This document shows positions 57,106-64,000 of a DNA stretch of 64,000 bases, in pieces; within the stretch, counting starts at the first letter, position 1; each line of letters begins with the position of its first letter. The stretch covers positions 638,649 through 702,648 of the forward strand of contig NZ_KQ948763.1 of the NCBI RefSeq assembly GCF_001514205.1, read 5' to 3'. Source of the stretch: Streptomyces griseoruber (GTDB taxonomy: Bacteria; Actinomycetota; Actinomycetes; Streptomycetales; Streptomycetaceae). The translations under genes and the position numbers were made by a program. Under the pieces are notes generated by a model, which was given only the letters and a program-made list of their open reading frames with translations, searched no databases and was not told the DNA's origin.

Positions 57106-57684
57106 ATGCCGCACACCGCCTCTCGCCACCTCGCCGAGGGCCCCCGCGTGGGGATACGTCACTTCACCTACGCCGACGGGGCCGAGTTCACCGCGCGGGT
57201 CCGGGAGAGCGAGGACCTGCACCGTCCGTGGCTGTTCCCGCCGGCCACCCCCGAGGCGTACGCCGCCTACGCGGGACGGCTGATCGAGGACCCCACCAAG
57301 GCCGGATTCCTCGTCTGCGAGAAGGAGCACGAGAAGGAGCACGAAGGGGCGGGCGCCGGGGCCGTCGCCGGGTTCATCAACATCAACAACATCGTGCACG
57401 GCGCCTTCCAGTGCGGTGCGCTCGGCTACGGGGCCTTCGCGCACGCGGCCGGCCGGGGGCTGATGCGCGAGGGGCTCGACCTGGTGGTCGGGTACGCGTT
57501 CGGGCCGATGCGGCTGCACCGGCTGGAGATCAACGTGCAGCCGGGGAACGCCGCCTCGATCGCCCTCGCCCGTTCGTGCGGGTTCCGGCTGGAGGGATTC
57601 TCCCCGAAGATGATCAACATCGACGGGGAGTGGCGCGACCACGAACGGTGGGCGCTCACCGCCGAGATGCGGACTTCCGGTTGA
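57106..57684 (+). CDS. GNAT family N-acetyltransferase (RimJ/RimL-like)
   Basis: 192 residues. The acetyl-CoA fold is recognisable from VGIRHFTYADGAEFTARVRES, the strand GAVAGFININNIVHG, LGYGAFAHAAGRGLMREGL and the C-terminal HRLEINVQPGNAASIALARSCGFRLEGF, read across residues 135-165. An EKEHEKEHEG insert lies near residue 67. It probably acetylates a protein alpha-amine or small molecule. Its 3' end overlaps the convergent DUF6204 gene by 29 bases. Confidence 0.9.
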   Translation: MPHTASRHLAEGPRVGIRHFTYADGAEFTARVRESEDLHRPWLFPPATPEAYAAYAGRLIEDPTKAGFLVCEKEHEKEHEGAGAGAVAGFININNIVHGAFQCGALGYGAFAHAAGRGLMREGLDLVVGYAFGPMRLHRLEINVQPGNAASIALARSCGFRLEGFSPKMINIDGEWRDHERWALTAEMRTSG

Positions 57685-58003
57685 TCTTCATGGTGTCGAG
57701 GTCCGTCACCGTCGACCTCAGCCCGGCGAACCCGTAGCCGAGCTCGCGCAGGGCCGTCTCCGCCCGGTCCTCGGCGAGTGCGCCCGCCATCTCCTCGCCG
57801 TCCGCCGCGTCCGACACCACCACGAACCGCATCGAGAAGTGCTTCAGCGGCCGCGGCTCGTACGACAGCGTGCCCTCCTCGGTGAAGCGCATGCTGTCCA
57901 GGCCGTGGCCCGCGGCCTCGGCGACCAGCCGGGCACGGGCCTCCTCGGTGAGACCGTCCCACGTACCCCGGACGATCACCCGGTAGGTGTGCCGCTCAGT
58001 CAT
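57656..58003 (-). CDS. DUF6204 family protein
   Basis: 115 residues from the ATG at 58003 with GGAGCGAAC before it. HTYRVIVRGTWDGLTEEARAR and FTEEGTLSYEPRPLKHFSMR match a small Streptomyces family named DUF6204; the C-terminus TVTDLDTMKINRK is also typical. Cytoplasmic, ferredoxin-like in appearance, function unknown. It overlaps the GNAT gene tail to tail. Confidence 0.82.
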   Translation of the reverse strand: MTERHTYRVIVRGTWDGLTEEARARLVAEAAGHGLDSMRFTEEGTLSYEPRPLKHFSMRFVVVSDAADGEEMAGALAEDRAETALRELGYGFAGLRSTVTDLDTMKINRKSASRR

Positions 58004-58061
58004 GTTCGCTCCTCGCTCAACTCCTTGGACGGCCGAGGGTACGTCGGCGAGGATGCGGCGC

Positions 58062-59003
58062 ATGCGGAATTTCGTCGTGGTGGACGCCCCCTCGAACCTG
58101 GGTCTGCGGCCGCCCGCATCCGGTACCGTCCCCGGCTGCCACAAGCTCGCCGGCGCCCTGCGCGAGCAGGGGATCCTGCGGCGGCTGGGCGCGGCCGAGG
58201 GCGGGGTGGTCGTCCCGCCGCGCTACGACCGGGGCGACTGGCGGGAGGGCGACGGCGTCTTCAACGCGGCCGCCCTCGCCGCGTACACCCGCCGGCTCGC
58301 CGACCGGATCGAACGGCACGTCCGGGCCGGCGGCTTTCCCGTCGTCCTCGGCGGGGACTGCTCGATCCAGCTCGGCGCGTCGCTCGCGCTGCGCCGCCTC
58401 GGCCGGTACGGGCTGGCGGCCGATGGGGGCACCTCCCACGCCCTTAAGGCAGTGGGGGAGCCTCGCCCGACTTCCGGCACCCCGGCAACTCCGACCGCGT
58501 CGGCGCCGCGGGCGGCGAGGAGGCGGCGCTCGCCACCGGCCGCGGCCAGCGCGACCTCACCCACCTGGAGGGTCTCGGCCCGTACCTCCGCGACGAGGAC
58601 ATCCGCTTCTCCGGTGTCCGCGACGCCTACGCGGAGGATCCCGAGGTCGTCGAACTCCGCGCCCTGAAGGTGCCCGTCGTCACCGTCGGCGAGCTGCGCA
58701 CCTGGGAGCCCGAGGCGCTCGGCGACGCCACCGCCCAGGCCTTCGAGATCCCGCAACTGGACGGCTTCTGGGTCCACTTGGACGCCGATGTGCTCGACCC
58801 GACGGTCATGCCGGCCGTGGACAGCCCCGACCCCGACGGACTACTGCCCGGCGAACTCCTCGCCCTGCTGCGGCCGTTGCTCGCCTCCCCGCGCTGCGTC
58901 GGTCTCAACGTCACCATCTACGACCCCGATCTGGACCCCGACGGCACCGCCGGCACCCTCCTCACCGACATCGTGGTGTGCGCTCGCCCCCTTTGGGGAG
59001 TAG
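58062..59003 (+). pseudogene. Arginase/agmatinase-family gene broken by a palindromic insert
   Basis: The first frame, from ATG 58062, reads as an arginase-like protein up to GGDCSIQLGASLALRRLGRYG (about residue 117). From about 58420 to 58468 an unrelated palindromic element replaces the segment that should carry the DxHxD metal motif and includes TAA. Arginase homology resumes in another frame at 58469 (DFRHPGNSDRVGAA) and continues through VHLDADVLDPTVMPAVDSPDPDG. The usual C-terminal end is also lost: the frame continues past TDIVVCA to 59107 across the 3' end of the VOC gene. No active enzyme can be made. Confidence 0.8.
58424..58462. repeat. Palindromic REP-like element inside the arginase gene
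   Basis: CTCCCAC-GCC and GGC-A-GTGGGGGAG pair around CTTAA to form a bulged hairpin, flanked by GATGGGGGCAC and CTCGCC. The base composition and G-runs resemble short interspersed palindromes common in Streptomyces intergenic DNA. Family membership is from memory. Confidence 0.6.
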
Positions 59004-59006
59004 GCC

Positions 59007-59360
59007 CTACCCGGCGGCGTTCCGGTCGACGTACTCGTACACCGAGCCGTCCGGGTGGCGGACGACCAGGGTGCGGCCCGCCGGGGTCGGCACCGGGCCC
59101 GCGATGATGTCCGCGCCCAGCTCGCAGAGCGTCCGGTGGGCCTCCTCGACCTCCTTGACGGCGATCGTCGCCGCCACCTTGCGCAGCACCTCCAGCTCCT
59201 CCTCGGGCCCGCTCATCAGCAGGAAGCAGCCCACCGCGGCCACCTCCACACCCCCGCGCCCGAAGCGGAGCGCTCTGGTGCCCGCGAGCCGCTCGTAGAA
59301 CGAGACCGAGGCCTCCAGATCGTCGACGCAGACCCGCAGCGTGGCTCCCAGAATGTCCAT
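59007..59360 (-). CDS. VOC (glyoxalase/bleomycin-resistance) family protein
   Basis: 117 residues. One VOC unit pair is visible: LGATLRVCVDDLEASVSFYERLAG at the start and VVRHPDGSVYEYVDRN at the end. The ATG at 59360 (MDILGATL) is preferred; the frame stays open far upstream only because of codon bias. Substrate unknown. Confidence 0.87.
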   Translation of the reverse strand: MDILGATLRVCVDDLEASVSFYERLAGTRALRFGRGGVEVAAVGCFLLMSGPEEELEVLRKVAATIAVKEVEEAHRTLCELGADIIAGPVPTPAGRTLVVRHPDGSVYEYVDRNAAG

Positions 59361-59675
59361 GCGGCGAGCCTGGCCGCGGCGCGCGGCGACCGGGATTCCT
59401 TCACCCGGTCCCGCCCGTGGGCCCGTGGCGCCCCGGCTGAGCCACGCCGCCCGGCGCGCGGAACACGGTCCCCGGCCGGGCCACGGCCCTGGCCTTCGCC
59501 GCGCGGGGGCCCGCGTCGGGCAGCCGGGTCCAGGCACATGTTTGGCCGCCCAGGCCGGGGGGACGCGGAAGCCCCGGACGACCGATCGGCACCCGGAGGT
59601 GAACCGTGGCCCGACCCCGCACCGTGAACGCCCGTGCGACCCGCCCCCACACCCCTTCCGAAGGAGGCCGGCCCG
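59361..59675. other. Gene-free stretch before the transketolase gene
   Basis: 315 bases between the divergent VOC and transketolase genes. No convincing coding frame, repeat or operator was seen. It must hold the promoters of both genes. Confidence 0.4.
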
Positions 59676-61529
59676 ATGGACACCGCTGAACTCACCGAAC
59701 TCGGACAGCAGTTGCGCGTGGACAGTGTGCGTGCGGCGGCCGCCGCCGGCTCCGGGCATCCGACGTCGTCGATGTCGGCCGCGGACCTGATGGCGGTGCT
59801 GCTCGCGCACCACCTGCGCTACGACTTCGACCGGCCCGCCCACCCGGCCAACGACCGCTTCGTCCTCTCCAAGGGCCACGCCTCCCCCCTCCTCTACGCC
59901 GCCTACAAGGCGGCCGGCGCGATCGGCGACGACGAACTCCTCACCTTCCGCACGCTCGGCAGCCGTCTCGAAGGGCATCCCACCCCCAGGCGGCTGCCCT
60001 GGGTGGAGACGGCCACCGGCTCGCTCGGCCAGGGCCTGCCCGTCGGCGTCGGTATCGCCCTCGCCGGCAAGCGACTGGACCGCACCGGCTACCGGGTGTG
60101 GGTGCTGTGCGGGGACAGCGAGCTCGCCGAGGGCTCGGTGTGGGAGGCCGCCGAGCACGCGGCGTACGAGCATCTGGACGATCTCACCGCGATCGTCGAC
60201 GTCAACCGGCTCGGCCAGCGCGGCCCGACCCGGCACGGCCACGACCTCGGCGCCTACGCCCGCCGCTTCCAGGCCTTCGGCTGGCACACCGTCGAGATCG
60301 ACGGCCATGACGTGGACGCGATCGACCGGGCGTACGGCGAGGCGGTCTCCACCCGGGGACAGCCCACCGTGATCCTCGCCCGCACCCTCAAGGGCCGGGG
60401 CGTGGCGGGCGTCCAGGACCGCGAGGGCCTGCACGGCAAGCCGCTGCCCGACCCCGAGGAGGCGATCGAGGAACTGGGCGGCCCGCGCGACCTGCGTGTC
60501 GAGGTCCATGAGCCGCCCGCCGCCCGCGCACTGCACTCCGTCCCCACCGGACAGCCGGACCTGCCCCGCTGGGAGAAGGACTCCGGCGAGCAGGTCGCCA
60601 CCCGGGACGCCTACGGGCAGGCCCTCGCCGCCCTCGGCAGCGCCCGCCCCGACGTCGTCGCCCTGGACGGTGAGGTGAGCGACTCCACGCGCGCCGAGTA
60701 CTTCGCCAAGGAACACCCCGACCGCTTCTTCGAGTGCTACATCGCCGAACAGCAGCTCGTCGCCGCCGCGGTCGGCCTCGCGACGCGCGGCTGGGTGCCG
60801 TACGCCTCCACGTTCGCCGCCTTCCTGACCCGCGCCCACGACTTCGTCCGCATGGCCTCGGTCAGCGGTGCCGGCATCAACCTGGTGGGCTCGCACGCGG
60901 GCGTCGCCATCGGGCAGGACGGGCCCTCGCAGATGGGGCTGGAGGACCTCGCGATGTTCCGGGCCGTGCAGGGCTCGACCGTGCTCTACCCGTGCGACCC
61001 CAACCAGACCGCGCACCTGGTCACCACCATGGCCGGGCTCGAGGGCATCCGCTATCTGCGCACCTCGCGCGGCGGCGGCCCGGCGCTGTACGGGCCCGAC
61101 GAGGAGTTCCCCGTCGGCGGCAGCAAGGTGCTGCGCTCCGGTGACCGCGACCGGCTGACGATCGTCGCCGCCGGTGTCACCGTCCCCGAGGCCCTCTCGG
61201 CGGCCGACGCGCTGGCGGGCGCGGGCATCGCGGTACGGGTCGTCGACCTGTACTCGGTCAAGCCCGTCGACCGGGTCACCCTGCGCCGCGCGGCCGAGGA
61301 GACCGGCTGCCTGATGACGGTGGAGGACCACCATCCGCAGGGCGGTCTCGGCGACGCCGTCCTCGACGCGTTCCTCGACGGCCGTCCCGTGCCCCGTCTG
61401 GCGCGGCTCGCGGTCCGTACGACACCGGGCTCGGCGTCCCCGGCCGAGCAGCTGCACGCCGCGGGCATCGACGCCGAGTCGATCGCCGCGTCCGTCCGGC
61501 TGCTGGTGGAGACGGCGGTCGTGCCGTGA
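59676..61529 (+). CDS. tkt: Transketolase, single-chain
   Basis: 617 residues; ATG at 59676 after AAGGAGG. Thiamine-diphosphate enzyme of the non-oxidative pentose phosphate pathway. Visible motifs are GSGHPTSSMS, GSLGQGLPVGVGIALAGK, TPP/metal motif GDSELAEGSVWEA with IVDVNRLGQ, the pyrimidine-domain Glu in FFECYIAEQQLV, and VEDHHPQGGLGDAV in the C-terminal domain. It is shorter than the usual 690-residue TktA and closer to the two-subunit-like form joined in one chain, so it is likely a second transketolase. Confidence 0.9.
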   Translation: MDTAELTELGQQLRVDSVRAAAAAGSGHPTSSMSAADLMAVLLAHHLRYDFDRPAHPANDRFVLSKGHASPLLYAAYKAAGAIGDDELLTFRTLGSRLEGHPTPRRLPWVETATGSLGQGLPVGVGIALAGKRLDRTGYRVWVLCGDSELAEGSVWEAAEHAAYEHLDDLTAIVDVNRLGQRGPTRHGHDLGAYARRFQAFGWHTVEIDGHDVDAIDRAYGEAVSTRGQPTVILARTLKGRGVAGVQDREGLHGKPLPDPEEAIEELGGPRDLRVEVHEPPAARALHSVPTGQPDLPRWEKDSGEQVATRDAYGQALAALGSARPDVVALDGEVSDSTRAEYFAKEHPDRFFECYIAEQQLVAAAVGLATRGWVPYASTFAAFLTRAHDFVRMASVSGAGINLVGSHAGVAIGQDGPSQMGLEDLAMFRAVQGSTVLYPCDPNQTAHLVTTMAGLEGIRYLRTSRGGGPALYGPDEEFPVGGSKVLRSGDRDRLTIVAAGVTVPEALSAADALAGAGIAVRVVDLYSVKPVDRVTLRRAAEETGCLMTVEDHHPQGGLGDAVLDAFLDGRPVPRLARLAVRTTPGSASPAEQLHAAGIDAESIAASVRLLVETAVVP

Positions 61530-61645
61530 GCCGGGCCGCCGGCGACGGCGTACCCACCCTGCGGGCGGGTACACGCGGGTACACCAGGGGAGGACCTCGT
61601 CGCGTACGGAGGACGCGGTAGCGCGGGCGGACGGCCGGGAGGACG

Positions 61646-61795
61646 ATGAGGGGAACCGGGAGGACGAGGAGGAGGTGGGTACGAGGACGAGGACAGGGGA
61701 TCGCCATCACCGGCGGCATCCGGATCAACCTGCTCGACATCGGGCTGCTCACCGTCGAACTGCTCGCCGTCGGGCTCCGGCTCGTGGTCGCCCCG
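61646..61795 (+). pseudogene. Fragment of a GvpA/GvpJ-family gas vesicle gene
   Basis: Codons from 61697 to 61795 read GIAITGGIRINLLDIGLL then TVELLAVGLRLVVAP, which matches the core of GvpJ/GvpA-type proteins (G-VI-GDIRI-LLDI-LLTVRLRLVVAS). The N-terminal part is degenerate Arg/Gly codons, the usual acidic residues and C-terminus are missing, and a 15-bp duplication (CTGCTC-CCGTCG twice) inserts about five residues. The frame runs on into gvpL out of register. Its position just before gvpL fits a decayed gvpJ. Confidence 0.65.
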
Positions 61796-61847
61796 TCGGG
61801 GGCAGGCGCCCGGTGCGCCCGGCAGGACGTCCGTGAGGAGAAGCTCC

Positions 61848-62621
61848 ATGACCGGACTGCGTTACGTCTACGCCGTGTGCCGGCCGCTCGGCGCACCCTT
61901 GCAGGCCGATCTGACGGGGGTCGCGGGCGATCCGCCCCGGCTGCTCACCCACCACGGTCTGATCGCCGTCGTCAGCCATGTACCGGAACGGGATTTCTCC
62001 GCGGAGGCGCTGCGCCGCCGTCGGGAGGACCTGGACTGGCTGGCCGCCACCGTCCGCGCCCACCAGCAGGTCGTCGACGCGCTCACCGCCGTCACCACCC
62101 CGCTGCCGCTGCGGCTCGCCACCGTCTTCCGCGACGACAGCGGCGTACGCGTGATGATGGAGGAACAGGAGGACCACTTTCGCCGCACGCTGGACCGGCT
62201 GACCGGCCGCGTGGAGTGGGGCGTCAAGGTGTACGTCGAACCGGAACCCGAGCCCCTCGCGACGGCGCCGCCGGCCGCGCAGGAGGACATCCGGCGGCGC
62301 GCCGAACGCTACGCGGCCCGGCTGCACTCCACTCTCCTCGCGCACGCCGAGGACGCCCGGCTCCACCCGCCGCAGAACTCCTCCCTTTCCTCGGCCGGTG
62401 CGGGGCAGAACGTGCTGAATGCCGCCTATCTGGTTCCGCGTGCCCAATCCGAGGAATTCGTGGAGATCGTGGACCGTACGAAGGGCGAGGAAACCGGAAT
62501 CCGTGTGGAACTCACCGGACCGTGGGCCGCCTATTCGTTCGTCGAGCCTTCGTCCGCCGAGCCTTCGTCCGCCGAGCGCGGAGGCGAAGGGGAATCCGGT
62601 GGACCGGGGGAGCAGGCATGA
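61848..62621 (+). CDS. gvpL: Gas vesicle protein GvpL/GvpF
   Basis: 257 residues; ATG at 61848 follows GAGGAG. GvpL/GvpF (PF06386) is an accessory protein of gas vesicle assembly. Family features are LRYVYAVCRPL, HHGLIAVVSHVPERDF, VDALTAVTTPLPLRLATVF, WGVKVYV and NAAYLVPRAQSEEFVEIVD, with the terminal GPWAAYSFVE. The C-terminus has a duplicated EPSSA unit from a 15-bp tandem repeat. The reading frame is intact, but no complete structural gvpA or partner gene is nearby, so it may have no function left. Confidence 0.88.
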   Translation: MTGLRYVYAVCRPLGAPLQADLTGVAGDPPRLLTHHGLIAVVSHVPERDFSAEALRRRREDLDWLAATVRAHQQVVDALTAVTTPLPLRLATVFRDDSGVRVMMEEQEDHFRRTLDRLTGRVEWGVKVYVEPEPEPLATAPPAAQEDIRRRAERYAARLHSTLLAHAEDARLHPPQNSSLSSAGAGQNVLNAAYLVPRAQSEEFVEIVDRTKGEETGIRVELTGPWAAYSFVEPSSAEPSSAERGGEGESGGPGEQA

Positions 62622-62638
62622 CGGTCGTGGAGCGCCGT
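62618..62638 (+). pseudogene. Start of gvpS, truncated after seven codons
   Basis: ATG overlaps the gvpL stop (ATGA) and reads MTVVERR, the typical beginning of Streptomyces GvpS, then runs directly into a strong hairpin. In known clusters gvpS and gvpK follow gvpL; here both are gone. This suggests a deletion that joined the gvpS start to a terminator. Confidence 0.5.
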
Positions 62639-62677
62639 GCGGCCCGAGGACCTGGATCTGGTCCTCGGGCCGCACGG
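62635..62677. terminator. Strong bidirectional-looking terminator
   Basis: Perfect 18-bp stem (CCGTGCGGCCCGAGGACC and complement) with a seven-base loop. It ends the gvp remnant and lies 10 bases past the stop of the convergent small hydrophobic gene, so it can serve both. Confidence 0.8.
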
Positions 62678-62686
62678 GCTTCTACC

Positions 62687-62857
62687 TCACCACCTGTACC
62701 AACGGCCCCTGCCCCCCGCCGCGGAAGTCCCGCGGAAAAGGAATCCGAGCAGCCAGACGACGAGAACCGCGAGTGCGATCCACCACAGCAGCTTCACCGC
62801 GAACCCGGCGCCGAAAAGCAGCAGTACCAACAACAGAACCAGCAGGATGGGAACCAT
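62687..62857 (-). CDS. 56-residue hydrophobic membrane protein
   Basis: Translation reads MVPILLVLLLVLLLLF-type hydrophobic N-terminus (exactly MVPILLVLLL then VLLLFGAGFA), then VKLLWWIALAVLVVWLLGFL and a basic tail ending GRWYRW. AGGAGG lies 8 bases before the ATG at 62857, a strong initiation site. Two membrane helices with a Gly/Ala turn. Small proteins of this type are common in Streptomyces and are induced under stress; the role is unknown. Confidence 0.85.
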   Translation of the reverse strand: MVPILLVLLLVLLLFGAGFAVKLLWWIALAVLVVWLLGFLFRGTSAAGGRGRWYRW

Positions 62858-62910
62858 AGTGTCAACCTCCTGCAGTGCGGGTTTCCCGGAATCCGCGAAT
62901 CATCCGCGGC

Positions 62911-63732
62911 TCAGGTGTCCTTTCGGCACAGAATCTCTCCGTGCAGCACCGCGAACCAGCCGTCCTCCTGCCTGCCCCAGTCCCGCCAGGCCTGCGACAC
63001 GGCCCGCAGCTGCTCCGGCGTGGCGTGGCCGCCCCCGGTGGCGCGTTCCGCGTACGCCGACGCCAGGGTGCGGTCGGCCCACAGACCGCTCCACCACGCC
63101 CGCTCCTGGGGGCTGCTGAACGTCCAGGTGGCGGAGGTCGCCGTGATGTCGGTGAAACCGGCCGCCAGCGCCCAGGACTTCAGCCGCCGCCCGGCGTCCG
63201 GCTCACCCCCGTTGGCCCGCGCCACCCGCCGGTACAGGTCCTGCCAGTCGTCCATGCCGGGCGAGGCGGGGTACCAGATCATCGCCGAGTAGTCCGAGTC
63301 GCGCACCGCGACGTACCCGCCCGGCTTCGTCACCCGCCGCATCTCGCGCAGCGCCTGCACCGGATCGCCGACGTGCTGGAGCACCTGGTGGGCGTGGACC
63401 ACGCAGAACGAGTCGTCCGGGTGGTCCAGGGCGTGGACGTCCGCGACGGCGAAGTCGACGTTGGTCAGGCCCCGGTCGGCGGCCGTGGCCCGCGCCTGCT
63501 CCAGGACGTCCTCGGCGCGGTCGACGCCGGTGACGTGCCCGTCGGGGACCAGGGCCGCCAGGTCGGCGGTGATCGTGCCCGGCCCGCAGCCGATGTCCAG
63601 GATCCGCATGTGCGGCTTCAATGAACCGAGCAGGTAGGCCGCGGAGTTGGCGGCGGTGCGCCAGGTGTGGGAACGCAGCACCGACTCGTGGTGCCCGTGC
63701 GTGTAGACGGCGGTCTCCTGTGCCTTCGGCAT
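62911..63732 (-). CDS. Class I SAM methyltransferase, UbiE/Coq5-like
   Basis: 273 residues. Motif I is ILDIGCGPGTITADLAALVP at 44-63, then VTGVDRAEDVLEQAR, VHAHQVLQHVGDPVQALREM and VTKPGGYVAVRDSDYSAM, the Methyltransf_11 pattern. The Trp-rich C-terminal part (WTFSSPQERAWWSGLW) may shape the acceptor pocket. ATG at 63732 has GAGGGG upstream. Acceptor unknown. Confidence 0.88.
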   Translation of the reverse strand: MPKAQETAVYTHGHHESVLRSHTWRTAANSAAYLLGSLKPHMRILDIGCGPGTITADLAALVPDGHVTGVDRAEDVLEQARATAADRGLTNVDFAVADVHALDHPDDSFCVVHAHQVLQHVGDPVQALREMRRVTKPGGYVAVRDSDYSAMIWYPASPGMDDWQDLYRRVARANGGEPDAGRRLKSWALAAGFTDITATSATWTFSSPQERAWWSGLWADRTLASAYAERATGGGHATPEQLRAVSQAWRDWGRQEDGWFAVLHGEILCRKDT

Positions 63733-63939
63733 GGCTCAGCCCCTCTTCTCGACATACCGGCCCCCGGGCTCCGGGAGTCCGGGGCGATGCTCGTCACCGT
63801 ACGCGCATCGACCGCATCTTGAGACCATCTGTTTCGACATGTGGACTGATGGTGTGTCAGGGAGCTGGGATGCCCCGCCGGGTACCCTGAAGCCGCCGTC
63901 ACCCGTGCGGGCGGCATCCGCGACCGGGAGGGTCCTCGC

Positions 63940-64000
63940 ATGCGCCTGCTGCTCGTCCGCCACGGCCAGACCCCCACGAACGTCGACCACCTCCTCGACA
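63940..64000 (+). CDS. Histidine phosphatase family protein (partial, N-terminus only)
   Basis: Twenty codons before the window ends: MRLLLVRHGQTPTNVDHLLD. RHGQT with the catalytic His at residue 8 is the phosphoglycerate-mutase-like signature. GGGAGG lies 8 bases before the ATG. The rest is outside the window. Confidence 0.85.
   Translation, partial: MRLLLVRHGQTPTNVDHLLD

Noticed and set aside
59361..61574. Upstream extension of the VOC frame to 855 codons
   Set aside because: It lies antisense to transketolase. The VOC domain begins right at the ATG at 59360.
61796..63292. Continuation of the gvpJ-like frame to 548 codons
   Set aside because: After the fragment it overlaps gvpL in another frame and reads Arg/Pro-rich sequence; not a real protein.

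Overview
The window is very high-GC DNA with short intergenic gaps, frequent GTG/TTG starts, and gene content typical of a Streptomyces chromosome: the ethylmalonyl-CoA pathway operon, a SpoIIE-type phosphatase, gas vesicle remnants, a DMATS prenyltransferase and DUF6194/DUF6204 proteins. I saw no tRNA, rRNA, CRISPR array, transposase or phage genes, so it reads as a chromosomal segment rather than an island. I scanned by eye for the rare leucine codon TTA and found it in one gene only, the HEAT-repeat gene at 35206.

Layout. 1-7.1 kb: an FAD monooxygenase cut by the window edge, a secreted M1 metallopeptidase, and a fused molybdopterin nitrate reductase/flavodoxin/CysJ-type reductase. 7.2-13.3 kb: a Tat-exported GH2 beta-galactosidase with a LamG-like insert, dihydrolipoyl dehydrogenase and a small membrane protein. 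13.4-16.6 kb: alkylation repair (Ada-AlkA fusion and Ogt), a tandem MerR regulator and a DUF6194 protein. 16.6-21.1 kb: a same-strand group of NAD/ADP-ribose enzymes (sirtuin, Nudix, ADP-ribosylglycohydrolase) around a membrane Ser/Thr kinase whose outer part is a GH114 glycosidase domain. 21.3-25.4 kb: glycerate kinase, an alpha/beta hydrolase, and the phosphatidylethanolamine pair psd-pssA.

25.6-34.8 kb: the ethylmalonyl-CoA operon, transcribed leftward as ccr-ecm-mcl-mch-mcd, preceded by a TetR regulator and a double-module 3-hydroxyacyl-CoA dehydrogenase. Together they turn acetoacetyl/crotonyl-CoA into glyoxylate and propionyl-CoA, which feed acetate assimilation and polyketide extender supply. 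A promoter-like sequence upstream of ccr carries a perfect palindrome in its spacer. 35.2-46.8 kb: the TTA-containing HEAT gene, a solitary DMATS prenyltransferase, a secreted peptidase-like hydrolase, a radical SAM protein, an SRPBCC protein, an MFS transporter with an unusual C-terminal beta domain, a PAS/GAF/SpoIIE/ATPase phosphatase and a methyltransferase.

46.9-50.5 kb: a sulfide/persulfide module: a YgaP-like rhodanese, a CstR-type repressor, a TSUP permease and a persulfide dioxygenase-like/triple-rhodanese protein, with three matching ATACCC/GGGTAT operators. 50.5-56.8 kb: a tandem Lrp regulator followed by four co-directional peptidases (M55, M20, S9, S66) that suggest murein or D-peptide turnover. 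56.8-64 kb: small proteins, a broken arginase-family gene carrying a palindromic insert, a VOC protein, transketolase, a decayed gas-vesicle cluster (gvpJ-like fragment, intact gvpL, gvpS start only), a tiny hydrophobic protein, a methyltransferase and the start of a histidine phosphatase.
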